The notes: a model not told the origin generated them from the letters alone. Shown: positions 16,245 through 25,992, counted from the first letter of the stretch. The stretch: DNA of 64,000 bases from an uncultured Bacilli bacterium (GCA_910580185.1 CAJTWC010000008.1:24494-88493); one strand, 5' to 3'. A program made the numbers and translations.

Positions 16245-17240
16245 ATGAACGTATTTATTATTCAAACACTAATAATGATTTTATTGGTGGGAATTATATT
16301 TTACTTAATTCTATATAATAAAAGCTTAAAATTAGAACGTAGAATATCTAAATATAGCATAGACTCCATAAAAGATGATACTGTATCATTATTTGATATG
16401 CTTCATGATATATATTTGAAATACGTAGAAAAATTATCTAACACACTAAAGAAATCTAACGTTATTAAAAAATATTCACTAAAATATAATAAGTATTTAA
16501 CTTATGAAGATAATAATGATAAAGGTGCTATGGATTTTGTTAGTAATAAGGTTTATATTTCGCTTCTATTCGTAGTAATAATTATATTTGCAAGGATAAT
16601 AGAAGGAAAAGTTCCAAGTTTTATTGACATATTAGTATCATTGCTATTGGGCTTCTTCTTAATTGACATATATTTTAAAATCTATGATTATTTTAAAAAG
16701 AAAAGGATAGAACAAGATTTATTAAACGCTATAATCATAATGAATAATGCTTTTAGAAGTGGTATGAGCATGATGCAGGCAATAGAAATTGTATCAAAAG
16801 AATTAAAGGGGCCAATAAGTCAAGAATTTAAGAAAATGCATTTAGAAATAGGTTATGGTTTATCTCTAGACGTTGTTTTTGAAAGATTTTCAAAAAGAGT
16901 AGAATCTGAAGAAGTTAATTACATAACATCATCCCTTAGCATTTTAAATAAGACTGGCGGAAATATAATAAAAGTATTTTCCTCGATTGAAAAGATGCTA
17001 TTTGATAAAAGAAAGTTAAAACAAGAAATGAAGTCTTTAACGTCTAGTGCTAGAATGATTAGTAAGGTTTTACTTGCAATGCCAATTTTATTTGTTGTAA
17101 TAATAACATTGCTACAAAGAGATTACTTTAAAATATTAATAACCACGAACTTAGGCAACGTACTCTTATTTATGATTGTACTGTTATATGCTTTATATGC
17201 TTTGATAGTAAAAAAAATCATGAAAGTGAGGTTTAACTAA
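16245..17240 (+). CDS. tadB: TadB-like T2SSF membrane protein
   Basis: A 331-residue inner-membrane platform protein with an N-terminal membrane helix, two central helices and a C-terminal pair. The cytoplasmic T2SSF domain shows AFRSGMSMMQAIEIVSKELKG and the GYGLSLDVVFERFSKRV segment. RBS AGGAGGTGAT precedes ATG. It ends in the same base where the TadC gene starts. It would form the platform that couples the ATPase to pilus assembly. Confidence 0.9.
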   Translation: MNVFIIQTLIMILLVGIIFYLILYNKSLKLERRISKYSIDSIKDDTVSLFDMLHDIYLKYVEKLSNTLKKSNVIKKYSLKYNKYLTYEDNNDKGAMDFVSNKVYISLLFVVIIIFARIIEGKVPSFIDILVSLLLGFFLIDIYFKIYDYFKKKRIEQDLLNAIIIMNNAFRSGMSMMQAIEIVSKELKGPISQEFKKMHLEIGYGLSLDVVFERFSKRVESEEVNYITSSLSILNKTGGNIIKVFSSIEKMLFDKRKLKQEMKSLTSSARMISKVLLAMPILFVVIITLLQRDYFKILITTNLGNVLLFMIVLLYALYALIVKKIMKVRFN

Positions 17241-17944
17241 TGAAAGAAAAAAAGACGTTTATAAACCGAATTTATCGTGATAATGATATCAAAAAGATAG
17301 ACATTAAAATAAAACAATTTGGGGTATCAAAAAAATTTACTACTGAATATTTTATGAATATAAGATTTTTTTCATCAATCATAATATTTTTGTTAATATT
17401 TATATTTTGGGATAATGGAGCTTTATTAGCACCTATTATAACCGCTATTTGGTATTTTTCAGTAGAGTATTTTATGCTTGATAGGCCGCTTAAGAAAAGA
17501 GAAAGAAAACTTGATAATGAAGCATATTATTACTTTGAAGTGTTAACGCTTGCTTTAGAATCGGGTAGAAATTTAGAAAACGCAATTAAAATGGCGTGTA
17601 AATACATTGATTCAGAAATATCTGATGAATTTAAAGAAACGCTAAAACATGTTAATTTTGGTAAATCATTAACGGAAAGCTTGGGGCTTATGAGTGAAAG
17701 AATTCCAAGCTTAACAATTAATAATATTATTCTTAACATGGAGCAGTCAAACCTTTTTGGTAATAGTATAATTAATACTATGTATAATCAATTAGATTTC
17801 TTAAAGGATAAACAAGTAATGGACATAAAATCAGAAATAAATAAAATTCCTAATAAAATAAGTATTTTTTCAGTATTATTTTTTATACCGCTTTTATTAC
17901 TTATAATATTAGGACCAGTATTAATAGAATTTTTAATGGGATAA
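17240..17944 (+). CDS. tadC: TadC-like T2SSF membrane protein
   Basis: A 234-residue paralogue of TadB with two membrane helices near residues 45-85 and a C-terminal helix. The T2SSF domain is visible as LESGRNLENAIKMACKYI and NFGKSLTESLGLMSERIP. It overlaps TadB by one base and closes the core Tad operon; a terminator follows directly. Confidence 0.9.
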   Translation: MKEKKTFINRIYRDNDIKKIDIKIKQFGVSKKFTTEYFMNIRFFSSIIIFLLIFIFWDNGALLAPIITAIWYFSVEYFMLDRPLKKRERKLDNEAYYYFEVLTLALESGRNLENAIKMACKYIDSEISDEFKETLKHVNFGKSLTESLGLMSERIPSLTINNIILNMEQSNLFGNSIINTMYNQLDFLKDKQVMDIKSEINKIPNKISIFSVLFFIPLLLLIILGPVLIEFLMG

Positions 17945-17967
17945 GCAAGCTTTTTAGCTTGTTTTTT
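17944..17967 (+). terminator. Terminator of the Tad operon
   Basis: CAAGC (17946-17950), loop TTTTTA, GCTTG (17957-17961), T6. The stem is short, so read-through into the next gene is possible. Confidence 0.65.
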
Positions 17968-18069
17968 CTTGTCAAAAAGCTTGACATATTGTATATATTT
18001 TCATTTACTGGGAATATTTTTAATGATAAGATTTTAATAGATAGTAAAGTAATAATGGAGGAAAGTAGT

Positions 18070-19122
18070 ATGAAAGATGATTTTACAGAAATTTTAGATT
18101 TTAACACCGATGAAAAAAGAAGCGTCGGAAGGCCAAAATTAGCTGATAAAAAAACAAAAAGAAAATCTATTATAATCGCATCCGTTTCTTTTATATTTGT
18201 TATATTACTTCTTATTTTTGGCTATGGAACTTTGTTTGGTTTTAGAAATTTAAACTTAAAAGGCGCTGTTTCAAAAAGTGAAGAAAAAGACATTGTTAAA
18301 GTTGATGAAATAAAACCTTTAGTTAAAGATATTACCTTGAAGGCAGGCACTGCAAGAAAAGTATATTTAACTGTTTTACCAGCTACGGCAACTAATAAAA
18401 ATATAAGTTATTCATCATCAGATGAAGAAGTAGCAATAGTAGATAGCAGTGGTAAAGTAACCGGCGTATCCGTTGGTAATGCAATAATAACAGCTAAAAC
18501 AACTGATGGAACAAATCTTAGTGCTACTTTTGATGTAAAGGTAGTTAAAAACGCAACTGGAAAATGCAAGTTTACCTCAATTTCAAAAACATCTAAAGGA
18601 ATTTCTTATAATACAGAATGTAATAATGCTGTTATTAAAGAAATACAATATAAAGTTGGAGATAATAATTATGAAAAACTTCTTACTAAAAAAGCAAGTG
18701 ATGAAATAAAGTTTTCAGATGAACAGATGAAAGATAAAATAACTTTGAAAGTTGTATATTATCAAAATAATAGTAAAGTGTCTAAATATAGTACTAAGCA
18801 AGTAGAATTTAACACTAAAACAACTACTAGGAAAAATGGTTCTTGCACACTTGATATTAACTCAGTTAAAACTGGTTCAGCAAAATATGATATTACGTGT
18901 GATAATGCTAGCGTAACTAAAATAGCATATAAGATAGGTAATGGTAGTTATGTTGGACTTGATTCTAGTAGTATAGCAGATACTGTATTGTTTGAAGAAA
19001 GTGATGTAACCAGGGTAATATATTTTAACGTTGAATACCAAATAGACGGTACTAATGTTAAAAAGACCGTAACTAAAAGTAGTATTATAGATAAAAAAAT
19101 CACAACTAGTAAAGGAGAATAA
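18070..19122 (+). CDS. VGRPKLAD-motif membrane protein with Big-2-like domain and Cys-pair repeats
   Basis: A 350-residue protein. Start chosen at 18070 behind GGAGGAAAG. Cytoplasmic N-terminus with VGRPKLAD at residues 19-26 and a basic stretch KKTKRKS, one membrane helix (about 35-56), then outside: a bacterial Ig-like group 2 domain (ITLKAGTARKVYLTVLPATA, VTGVSVGNAIITAKT) and two repeats of roughly 75 residues, each with a Cys pair and a YKVGDNNY or YKIGNGSY core. The motif before the helix is shared with the next gene and with the gene at 54982. It is encoded directly after tadC, so it may be a surface part of the Tad system, but function is unknown. Confidence 0.7.
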   Translation: MKDDFTEILDFNTDEKRSVGRPKLADKKTKRKSIIIASVSFIFVILLLIFGYGTLFGFRNLNLKGAVSKSEEKDIVKVDEIKPLVKDITLKAGTARKVYLTVLPATATNKNISYSSSDEEVAIVDSSGKVTGVSVGNAIITAKTTDGTNLSATFDVKVVKNATGKCKFTSISKTSKGISYNTECNNAVIKEIQYKVGDNNYEKLLTKKASDEIKFSDEQMKDKITLKVVYYQNNSKVSKYSTKQVEFNTKTTTRKNGSCTLDINSVKTGSAKYDITCDNASVTKIAYKIGNGSYVGLDSSSIADTVLFEESDVTRVIYFNVEYQIDGTNVKKTVTKSSIIDKKITTSKGE

Positions 19123-19123
19123 A

Positions 19124-19504
19124 ATGGCAAAAGAAATAAAAAACAAAGTAGGAAGACCAAAACTAGCAGATAAAGACTTAAAAAAAGAATCTATCATAGT
19201 AAGTGTGGTGGTTTTAGTTATTCTTGTTGTTATAGGTATTTTAGGATTTAATGTATTGACAATTAATTATAATCCAAAATATGTAGTAGGAAACGTTTAT
19301 AACCCTCATGTTAATTCGTGTGTTGTTAATGATAATAAAATAAATTGTGGACCTAATGTTACATATATGAAATATAAATTAGATGATAATGAATATATAG
19401 AAGTAAATAAGGAAGAAAAAAATATTTCAGTAGAATTATCAAAGTATCAGAATATAAAAATATGTTATAAAACTAATAATACCGATTTAAGATGTAATAA
19501 GTAA
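19124..19504 (+). CDS. Short VGRPKLAD-motif membrane protein with one Cys-pair repeat
   Basis: A 126-residue protein: KVGRPKLAD at residues 8-16, a basic stretch, one hydrophobic helix (about 23-45), then a single extracellular repeat with Cys pairs (SCVVNDNKINCGPNV, MKYKLDDNEYIEV, ending near CYKTNNTDLRC). The repeat resembles those of the preceding protein. ATG is one base after the stop of that gene, with AAAGGAG as RBS, so the two are co-translated. Probably a paralogue that kept only one repeat. Confidence 0.65.
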   Translation: MAKEIKNKVGRPKLADKDLKKESIIVSVVVLVILVVIGILGFNVLTINYNPKYVVGNVYNPHVNSCVVNDNKINCGPNVTYMKYKLDDNEYIEVNKEEKNISVELSKYQNIKICYKTNNTDLRCNK

Positions 19505-19530
19505 ACTTGCTATTTTATGCAAGTTTTTTT
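19503..19530 (+). terminator. Terminator after the VGRPKLAD pair
   Basis: AAACTTGC (19503-19510), 8-nt loop, GCAAGTTT (19519-19526), T run. Confidence 0.85.
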
Positions 19531-19575
19531 GTATATAAAAGTTAATTTTGCAAATCATATAAACAGGTGATTATT

Positions 19576-20313
19576 ATGATAACAGATATTTTATATACAA
19601 ATTGGTATGAAGTTGGGGTAGTAGCTGCTAGAGCTTTGTTTTCTTTGGTAACTTTATTTTTTATTACTAAGATAATTGGTAAGAAGCAAGTGTCACAACT
19701 TAGCTTATTTGATTATGTTATAAGTATATCGATAGGTAACTTTGCTGCTGAAATTTCAATGAATATAGATGTTCAATTAATGAATGGTATTGTTGCTGTT
19801 TTAATTTTTGGACTCATTGCAACGTTTGTTTCTATAATAACCATGAAAAGTATTAAATTAAGAAGGTTTTTAATTGGGACACCTACGATTATTGTTCAAG
19901 ACGGTAAGTTTGTATATAAGAATTTAAAAAGAGCTAAGATTGATATTAATGACTTTTTAGAAAGTGCTAGAATAGCAGGATATTTTGATATAAGCAATAT
20001 TAAATATGCTTTGATGGAGGCAAATGGTCAAATAAGTTTTTTCCCAAAAGAAGAATATGCTCCATTAACACCTCGGGATATGAATCTAAAACCATCCATG
20101 CAAGGCTTATGCGCAAATGTAATAGTAGATGGAAACTTGATGCTTAAAAACCTAAGGAAAATTGGCAAGGATGAGGTTTGGTTGAACAAGCAATTAAAAA
20201 TAAAAGGTTACAAAGATTATGATAGTATCCTACTTGCAACAGTTGATATTAATGAAAAACTTTGTATATTCGATAAAAAAGCTAATGATACTATTAAAAA
20301 CGTGTTAGAGTAA
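19576..20313 (+). CDS. YetF/YrbG-like membrane protein (DUF421)
   Basis: A 245-residue protein: two to three N-terminal membrane helices, ITKIIGKKQVSQLSLFDYVI and ISIGNFAAE, typical of DUF421, then a cytoplasmic part with TPTIIVQDGKF and SFFPKEEYAPLTPRDM. In B. subtilis such proteins (YetF, YdfS, YkjA, YrbG) are linked to spore properties. The start at 19576 is set by AGGTG six bases upstream. Single gene followed by the YfhO-like gene. Confidence 0.88.
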   Translation: MITDILYTNWYEVGVVAARALFSLVTLFFITKIIGKKQVSQLSLFDYVISISIGNFAAEISMNIDVQLMNGIVAVLIFGLIATFVSIITMKSIKLRRFLIGTPTIIVQDGKFVYKNLKRAKIDINDFLESARIAGYFDISNIKYALMEANGQISFFPKEEYAPLTPRDMNLKPSMQGLCANVIVDGNLMLKNLRKIGKDEVWLNKQLKIKGYKDYDSILLATVDINEKLCIFDKKANDTIKNVLE

Positions 20314-20366
20314 ATTTATCTTTTCTCTTTCTTTTTTTTATGTTATCATTTACTTGGTGATAATAA

Positions 20367-22961
20367 ATGAAGAAAATTTATGAAAAATTAAAAAGTAATA
20401 ATTGGTTAATACTTACTCTTATATTAAGTACGATTGCAATTAGCACTATATATATATTACAAAAGATTGCGCCATTTGGAAATAACTCAATGTTGGACGT
20501 TGATTTTTATCATCAATATGGTCCTTTACTTAACGAGTTATACGATAGGTTAAAGTCAGGCGAATCAGTTCTTTATTCATTTAATACTGGTCTTGGCATA
20601 CCATTTTATAGAAACTTTTTAAATTATTTATCGAGTCCTTTTAACGTGATTTTATTTTTATTTAAAAAAGAAAACATAGTAATGGCATTCTCAATAATTA
20701 TTGCATTAAAAGCTATTTTTGCATCAGTATCAATGTCTTTTTACCTTAAAAAAACATTTAATAAAAGTGGTGCTTTAGCTAGCATATTTGTGATATTTTA
20801 TGCATTTTCAGGATATTTTTGTGCTTATTACTGGAATATAATGTGGCTTGATGGTATGGTTTTCTTACCCCTAATAGCTTACGGAATAAATAAAATAATT
20901 GATGATAAAAAACCATTATTTTATATTATTAGTTTAGCGGTTATGCTTATTAGTAACTATTTTATTGCATATATGATATGTATATTTAGTGTGATGTATT
21001 TTATAGCATATTTATTATACAGACGTGATTTTAGTATAAAATACATAATAAAAAAAGATATTAAGACTATTATTTTATTTGGGATATCATCTATTTTAGC
21101 AGCAGGATTAGTGTGTTTTGCGTTATTACCACTATACTTTTCATTAAATTCAATATCAGCAACTAAAGGCTTATTTCCAAATCAAGAATTTCAATTTAGT
21201 ATTAGTAACTTTATGTTTAATCATTTATCTGGTGTTAATAGAACCGTGTTTGCAAGTGATATTTTGCCACTTCCAAACGTTTATCCAGGACTTTTAACAT
21301 TAGTTTCCTTATCATTATTATTTATTAATAAAAAAGTTAACATTAGATTTAAGTTTATTAGTGCATCAGCACTTATTATTTTCTTCTTACTTTTTAACGT
21401 AAATACGTTAGATTACATTATGCATGCTTTTCATGTGCCAAATGATTTGCCATGGAGATATTCTTTTATTTATGTCTTTGTTATGACTACGATAGGCTAT
21501 TATTCTTTTTCTAAGATAAAAGAAGTTTCGGTTGTTAGAATATCTGTATCTTTTGCGATAATAATAATTTTATGTTTATTATCGTCAAAGTTATCTTTTG
21601 CAAACATTGATGATAAAAGAGTCATAATGTGTTTAATATTACTTATTACGTATTATGCATTAACATTATTATTAAGACGTTATGATAAGTATTTTCATAA
21701 GTTTATAATCGCTCTTGCTATTGTATCAGTATTTGAAGTAGTATATTCGATTAATGTTAACTGGAATATTGATCATGATATAAAAACGTTTATGTCAGAT
21801 AAAAAAAATTATCAAAAATTAATTAATTATATCACTAAAGAAGATAATGACTTATATAGAATAGAAAAAACTGGTTATTTAACGCTAAATGATGGAGCTT
21901 GGTATGATTATAAGGGAGTATCAACATTTACTTCAATGGCATATGAAAATGTTGCTAAAAATCAAAGAATGCTTGGTATGGGGGGTAATGATATAAATAG
22001 TTATTATTATAAAGAGTATCAAACACCAGTATATAATACGATGTTTAACGTTAAATACCTATTAGGAAATTATATAAAAAATGATTATTACAATGTTATT
22101 AAATCAATAGATGGTTATAATTTAATAAGTTATGATAAGTATAGTTCAATTGCTTATGCTATTGATCCAGAAATAAAGAATTGGAAATTAATTAGTTACA
22201 AACCATTTTTAAACCAATCAAATTTCGTTACTTTATCTACTAAAGTTAATGATGTATTTAATAGCGTTAAGGTAAATGGCGTAGAAGGTGCAAAGATATT
22301 AGAAGAACAATTTAAGAAAAACTCAAATGGAGAGTTTAATTATAAGATAGATAATAATTCTAAAGAAATAATTTTTACTTTAAATAATGATAAAAAACAG
22401 AATATTTATATTTATGTTGGTGGTTCAAACATTTCTAATTTTTATGTTGATGAAGAGTATTACTCACTTACTTCTGATGAGTATTATATTACTGATATTG
22501 GAGAAAAAGAAAAAGGTAATGTTGAAATTAGAATAAACCTTAATGATTCTAATGATGGTATTATATATTTTTATGCTTACGCATTAAATAAAGAAAATTA
22601 TAATAAATTTTATGAAAAAATTAATAATGAAAAGTTAAATGTATCTAAATATAATGATGTACTAATTGAAGGTGATATTACGGCATCTTCTGATAAAACG
22701 GTATTTACAAGTATTTCTTATGATAAAGGCTGGAGTGTATTTGTTGATGGTAAAAGAAAAGAGACCTATAAAATAGCAGATTCATATTTAGGATTTGACA
22801 TTAAAAAGGGAAAACATTTTGTTACTTTAAAATATTATCCTACCGGAATGAAAGAAGGTCTTATAATATCAGCGATTTCGCTTTTATTTATCATAATGAT
22901 GACTTTAGTGAAAACGAAAGAAGAATTTAAAAATATTAAAAAAGGTGAATTTATTGTTTAA
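20367..22961 (+). CDS. yfhO: YfhO-family multi-pass membrane protein
   Basis: An 864-residue protein with about 12-13 membrane helices in the first 450 residues, a large extracytoplasmic domain and a last helix near residue 835. The first loop contains DVDFYHQYGPL, with acidic residues as expected for the GT-C-type active site; DLPWRYSFIYVF is typical of YfhO. YfhO in B. subtilis glycosylates lipoteichoic acid. The extracytoplasmic domain ends with SYDKGWSVFVDGKR and YYPTGMKEGL, characteristic of this family. RBS TTGGTGATA. Substrate here is inferred from the family. Confidence 0.88.
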   Translation: MKKIYEKLKSNNWLILTLILSTIAISTIYILQKIAPFGNNSMLDVDFYHQYGPLLNELYDRLKSGESVLYSFNTGLGIPFYRNFLNYLSSPFNVILFLFKKENIVMAFSIIIALKAIFASVSMSFYLKKTFNKSGALASIFVIFYAFSGYFCAYYWNIMWLDGMVFLPLIAYGINKIIDDKKPLFYIISLAVMLISNYFIAYMICIFSVMYFIAYLLYRRDFSIKYIIKKDIKTIILFGISSILAAGLVCFALLPLYFSLNSISATKGLFPNQEFQFSISNFMFNHLSGVNRTVFASDILPLPNVYPGLLTLVSLSLLFINKKVNIRFKFISASALIIFFLLFNVNTLDYIMHAFHVPNDLPWRYSFIYVFVMTTIGYYSFSKIKEVSVVRISVSFAIIIILCLLSSKLSFANIDDKRVIMCLILLITYYALTLLLRRYDKYFHKFIIALAIVSVFEVVYSINVNWNIDHDIKTFMSDKKNYQKLINYITKEDNDLYRIEKTGYLTLNDGAWYDYKGVSTFTSMAYENVAKNQRMLGMGGNDINSYYYKEYQTPVYNTMFNVKYLLGNYIKNDYYNVIKSIDGYNLISYDKYSSIAYAIDPEIKNWKLISYKPFLNQSNFVTLSTKVNDVFNSVKVNGVEGAKILEEQFKKNSNGEFNYKIDNNSKEIIFTLNNDKKQNIYIYVGGSNISNFYVDEEYYSLTSDEYYITDIGEKEKGNVEIRINLNDSNDGIIYFYAYALNKENYNKFYEKINNEKLNVSKYNDVLIEGDITASSDKTVFTSISYDKGWSVFVDGKRKETYKIADSYLGFDIKKGKHFVTLKYYPTGMKEGLIISAISLLFIIMMTLVKTKEEFKNIKKGEFIV

Positions 22962-23058
22962 ATTTATCTTTTTTTGTGATAGAATGTTATTAGTTATAAT
23001 ATAGGTGTGAATAGCATTTATATTTAAAAGGGGAATCTGGTAAATAAGGAGGTTAGTT

Positions 23059-24057
23059 GTGATAGGTACAATTGAAAGAGTTAAAAATAATGTTTTATTA
23101 AAGTGCAGTACTTTAAATGACGAGGTAATAGCACGTACTTTAAAAGATGTTATTGAAACTAGAATATATCGTTTCGTAGAAGAAATGGTAAGTTTGGTTA
23201 ATATGTCTTTAGAAGAAATCGCATTAAGAAGTGAAGTTAAACGCATTATTTCCAATCTGATTACAAAAAAAATAAAAAGAAAATTATTTATTGATTCTTT
23301 GGCGCTTCAAATAACTAATGATTCTTTTATTGAAGATTATGCTAATGATAAAATAACCTTAGATAAGATCAAGAAGAAATACATAAAAGAATTAAAGAAT
23401 AATAAAAATTCTAATCAATTAAATATGACAGAAGATTTAAATCTGACTGAAATATTTGAAAGGTTAGAAAAATATGTAAATGAAGAAATAATTATTAATA
23501 TAAAAGAAAATACTGTTTTAGCGGGTTCTATTAATTCTTTAGTTACGGATTTTAAAAAAGCTTTAGAATCTGATTTAAGTAAAATGATAGATGATGTTGA
23601 TAATGAGTATATGAATATATTAATAAATGAGTTAGAAGAAGAGATTCATAAGGATGAAAAAGAAGAAGGGGAAGAAATTATGGTAGAAGAAATACAAGAA
23701 ACTAATGTAATAGAAGCAAATTCTAAGTTTGAAAAATACGATGATATGACTTTGTTTAATAAGATGATTTTATGTTTAAATACAGAAGAAGAAAAATTAT
23801 CTAGAAAAGAAGCTAAGTTAGAAGAACAAAAAAGAGAAGTTGAAGAACGTTTAGCTGCTACTAATAAGAACATAGAAGCTAATATCGAAAGAGAAAACGC
23901 ACTATCTCAAAGAAAGCTTGAGTTAAGTAATAAAGAAGTAGAATTGAATTCTAAATTATCAGAAGCTGAAGTTATATTCCTTAACATGAAGCCATTAATT
24001 AAAGGATTAAGTAATATAACAAGCCTTAATAATGTTGGAGGTAGTGAAAATGAGTAA
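23059..24057 (+). CDS. Unknown acidic coiled-coil protein
   Basis: Not recognised. Begins at GTG 23059 behind AGGAGG. The 332-residue protein has no signal or membrane segment. The first 200 residues are alpha-helical with many Lys and Glu. Residues about 250-310 form a coiled coil (EEKLSRKEAKLEEQKREVEE, ALSQRKLELSNKEVELNSKL), ending NMKPLIKGL. The following gene overlaps it by 8 bp and ends with a similar coiled-coil layout, so the two are probably distant paralogues acting together. They stand just upstream of spoIIIAH, gerE and gerM, which hints at a spore-related role (inference from context only). Confidence 0.55.
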   Translation: MIGTIERVKNNVLLKCSTLNDEVIARTLKDVIETRIYRFVEEMVSLVNMSLEEIALRSEVKRIISNLITKKIKRKLFIDSLALQITNDSFIEDYANDKITLDKIKKKYIKELKNNKNSNQLNMTEDLNLTEIFERLEKYVNEEIIINIKENTVLAGSINSLVTDFKKALESDLSKMIDDVDNEYMNILINELEEEIHKDEKEEGEEIMVEEIQETNVIEANSKFEKYDDMTLFNKMILCLNTEEEKLSRKEAKLEEQKREVEERLAATNKNIEANIERENALSQRKLELSNKEVELNSKLSEAEVIFLNMKPLIKGLSNITSLNNVGGSENE

Positions 24058-25426
24058 GTTATCAAGTAGTGTATTAGAAAAAGTTAGTGAAAATAATAAT
24101 GAATATAGAACCGTTTTAAGAGATTTAAACATCAATATTGATGAAAGAACTTCTGAATTGGTAAGTGAATTAGTAACAAAAACTGGTTATACTTTAGACT
24201 TTTCTAAATCTTTATCAGATGCTAAAGAAGATATTGTAAAACCTGTTTCAAGGATTATAGAATCTTACGTTATAAGGGATTTAAGAAGTGTAGAAACAGT
24301 AAATGAACAATTTATTGAAAAAATAAATGATAAATTAGATAATACCGATATGAATTCATCTGAGGAAAAAGAAAACTTCATTAATAATTTAAATTCATTA
24401 TTAAACGATAAATATCTTGAAATAGTAAAAATAAAAAGAATAGACTTTTTAAATCAAGATGGGGAAAATGCTGAAATAGAAGAAAAGATAAACTCTTATG
24501 TTCAAAGCATTAGATCATTAGTAATGGTTGATGATTCTATGTTAGATTTAATATCATCTTACAAAAATGATTTGTATAATATGGTAAAAAAGTCAATTGA
24601 TGAAATTAGTAGTCTATATCAAAATAACTTTGTAAACGAAGTAAATACAAATTTAAATGGTATAATTGATACGTTAGATGAAGATGTTATAGCATCTACA
24701 CCAGAAGAATTTAAACCATTTATTCCAGAGATGAATGTTATGCCTGAAGTGCCAGCTTTCGAACCGAATATCGATGCTCCAGTAGATGCTTTAACAGATA
24801 TTCCTGAAATAAATGAAGATTCTTTAACAGTCCAACCAACAACTTCGGATTTTTCGTTTATGACCAATGAAACTCTAAATGAAGATATGAATGATTCTGA
24901 TGATGAAGATGATACTTCAGAAGGTAATGAATTAGAAATAACCCCAATTTCTCCAATAGAAATAAAAAGCGAAGAAGCCTCAAAACATTCTTATGATGTA
25001 GATGAGATTTTAAAAATTGCTAAGTCTCCAATTCTTGATATTCCATCAGTTCCTGAAGAAAAAGAAGAAGCTTTTGTAAATGTAGCACCCTTTGCTTCTG
25101 AAATCGAAATTGATAACATAGAATCAGAATTTGATGAAACCGAAATCGTAGAAGAAATGATTAGAAGACTTAACGTTAGATTAGAAGGTATCAAAGCTAG
25201 AAAAGAATCTTATAATGAGGAAAAAGAAAAACTTGATGAAGATGAAGCATTTGTTAATGATTTAATTTCTTCTTCAAATACTAAGAAAGAAGAACTTGAT
25301 AAGTTTGAAGAACAACTAAATGAAAAAGAAGAAAGACTTAACAAAAAGAAAGAAGAATTAGATAAGAAAATAAATGATGTAATGCCATTTGCTAACGCAG
25401 TTTTAAATACTGAAAAAGAATCTTAA
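24050..25426 (+). CDS. Unknown acidic coiled-coil protein, partner of the preceding gene
   Basis: Not recognised. Start set at 24050 behind GGAGG. The 458-residue protein is helical at first, then has a low-complexity acidic, Pro-rich middle (about residues 225-330) without predicted fold, and ends in a coiled coil (EEKEKLDEDEAFVNDL, KKEELDKFEEQLNEKEERL) closing with DVMPFANAVLN. The end parallels the preceding protein's NMKPLIKGL. No signal or membrane segment. The terminator overlaps its stop codon, so the two-gene operon ends here. Confidence 0.55.
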   Translation: MSKLSSSVLEKVSENNNEYRTVLRDLNINIDERTSELVSELVTKTGYTLDFSKSLSDAKEDIVKPVSRIIESYVIRDLRSVETVNEQFIEKINDKLDNTDMNSSEEKENFINNLNSLLNDKYLEIVKIKRIDFLNQDGENAEIEEKINSYVQSIRSLVMVDDSMLDLISSYKNDLYNMVKKSIDEISSLYQNNFVNEVNTNLNGIIDTLDEDVIASTPEEFKPFIPEMNVMPEVPAFEPNIDAPVDALTDIPEINEDSLTVQPTTSDFSFMTNETLNEDMNDSDDEDDTSEGNELEITPISPIEIKSEEASKHSYDVDEILKIAKSPILDIPSVPEEKEEAFVNVAPFASEIEIDNIESEFDETEIVEEMIRRLNVRLEGIKARKESYNEEKEKLDEDEAFVNDLISSSNTKKEELDKFEEQLNEKEERLNKKKEELDKKINDVMPFANAVLNTEKES

Positions 25427-25440
25427 TAGATTCTTTTTTT
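25413..25440 (+). terminator. Terminator of the coiled-coil gene pair
   Basis: AAAAAGAATC (25413-25422), loop TTAATA, GATTCTTTTT (25429-25438). The stop codon lies in the loop. Confidence 0.85.
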
Positions 25441-25495
25441 TGTAATTTTAAGAAATATTAGTCATATATTTAATTAGAAAGAATTGGAGGATATT

Positions 25496-25990
25496 ATGAT
25501 TAATAAACAAAAATTATGGTTTTTAACGTTATTTAGCCTTATATTAGTACTTAGTGTATATTATATTACTATGCCTAGTGAGCTTCTTACTAAAACAGCT
25601 AATACAAAAGAAAATACTTCTACGACAAAAGTAACAGTAACTAAAGAAGATATTTTAACGTCTTTGCAAGTAGAATCTGATGAAGAAAGAGCATCCCTTG
25701 CCGCAGAGTATAATGAAATATTAACAAATAAGGAAACTTCAACAGAAGAGAAAAATAACGCTTATGATGGTCTTAAACAAATTGATGAAATAAAAGCAAA
25801 AGAAGAAGATTTAGAAAAAAAATTAAAAGATAAATTGAAATTAGATTCATTTATAAAAATTGATGGTAATAACATAACTATTACTATAAAAAAGAAGGAT
25901 CATGATTATTCTCTTGCTAATAATATTATGAAATTAATTCAAGAAGAATATAATAATAAAATGTATATATCGGTTAAATTTCAAAACTAA
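25496..25990 (+). CDS. spoIIIAH: SpoIIIAH-like sporulation protein
   Basis: A 164-residue protein beginning MINKQKLWFLTLFSLILVLS, the short basic N-terminus and helix typical of SpoIIIAH, followed by a linker of about 60 residues and a C-terminal beta/alpha ring-building motif (LKLDSFIKIDGNNITITIKK, ending NKMYISVKFQN). SpoIIIAH sits in the mother-cell membrane around the forespore and binds forespore SpoIIQ, forming the feeding channel. The rest of spoIIIA is not beside it. Start at 25496 chosen from GGAGG. A CATATATT upstream resembles a sigma-E -10 box, but this is weak. Confidence 0.75.
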   Translation: MINKQKLWFLTLFSLILVLSVYYITMPSELLTKTANTKENTSTTKVTVTKEDILTSLQVESDEERASLAAEYNEILTNKETSTEEKNNAYDGLKQIDEIKAKEEDLEKKLKDKLKLDSFIKIDGNNITITIKKKDHDYSLANNIMKLIQEEYNNKMYISVKFQN

Positions 25991-25992
25991 GT

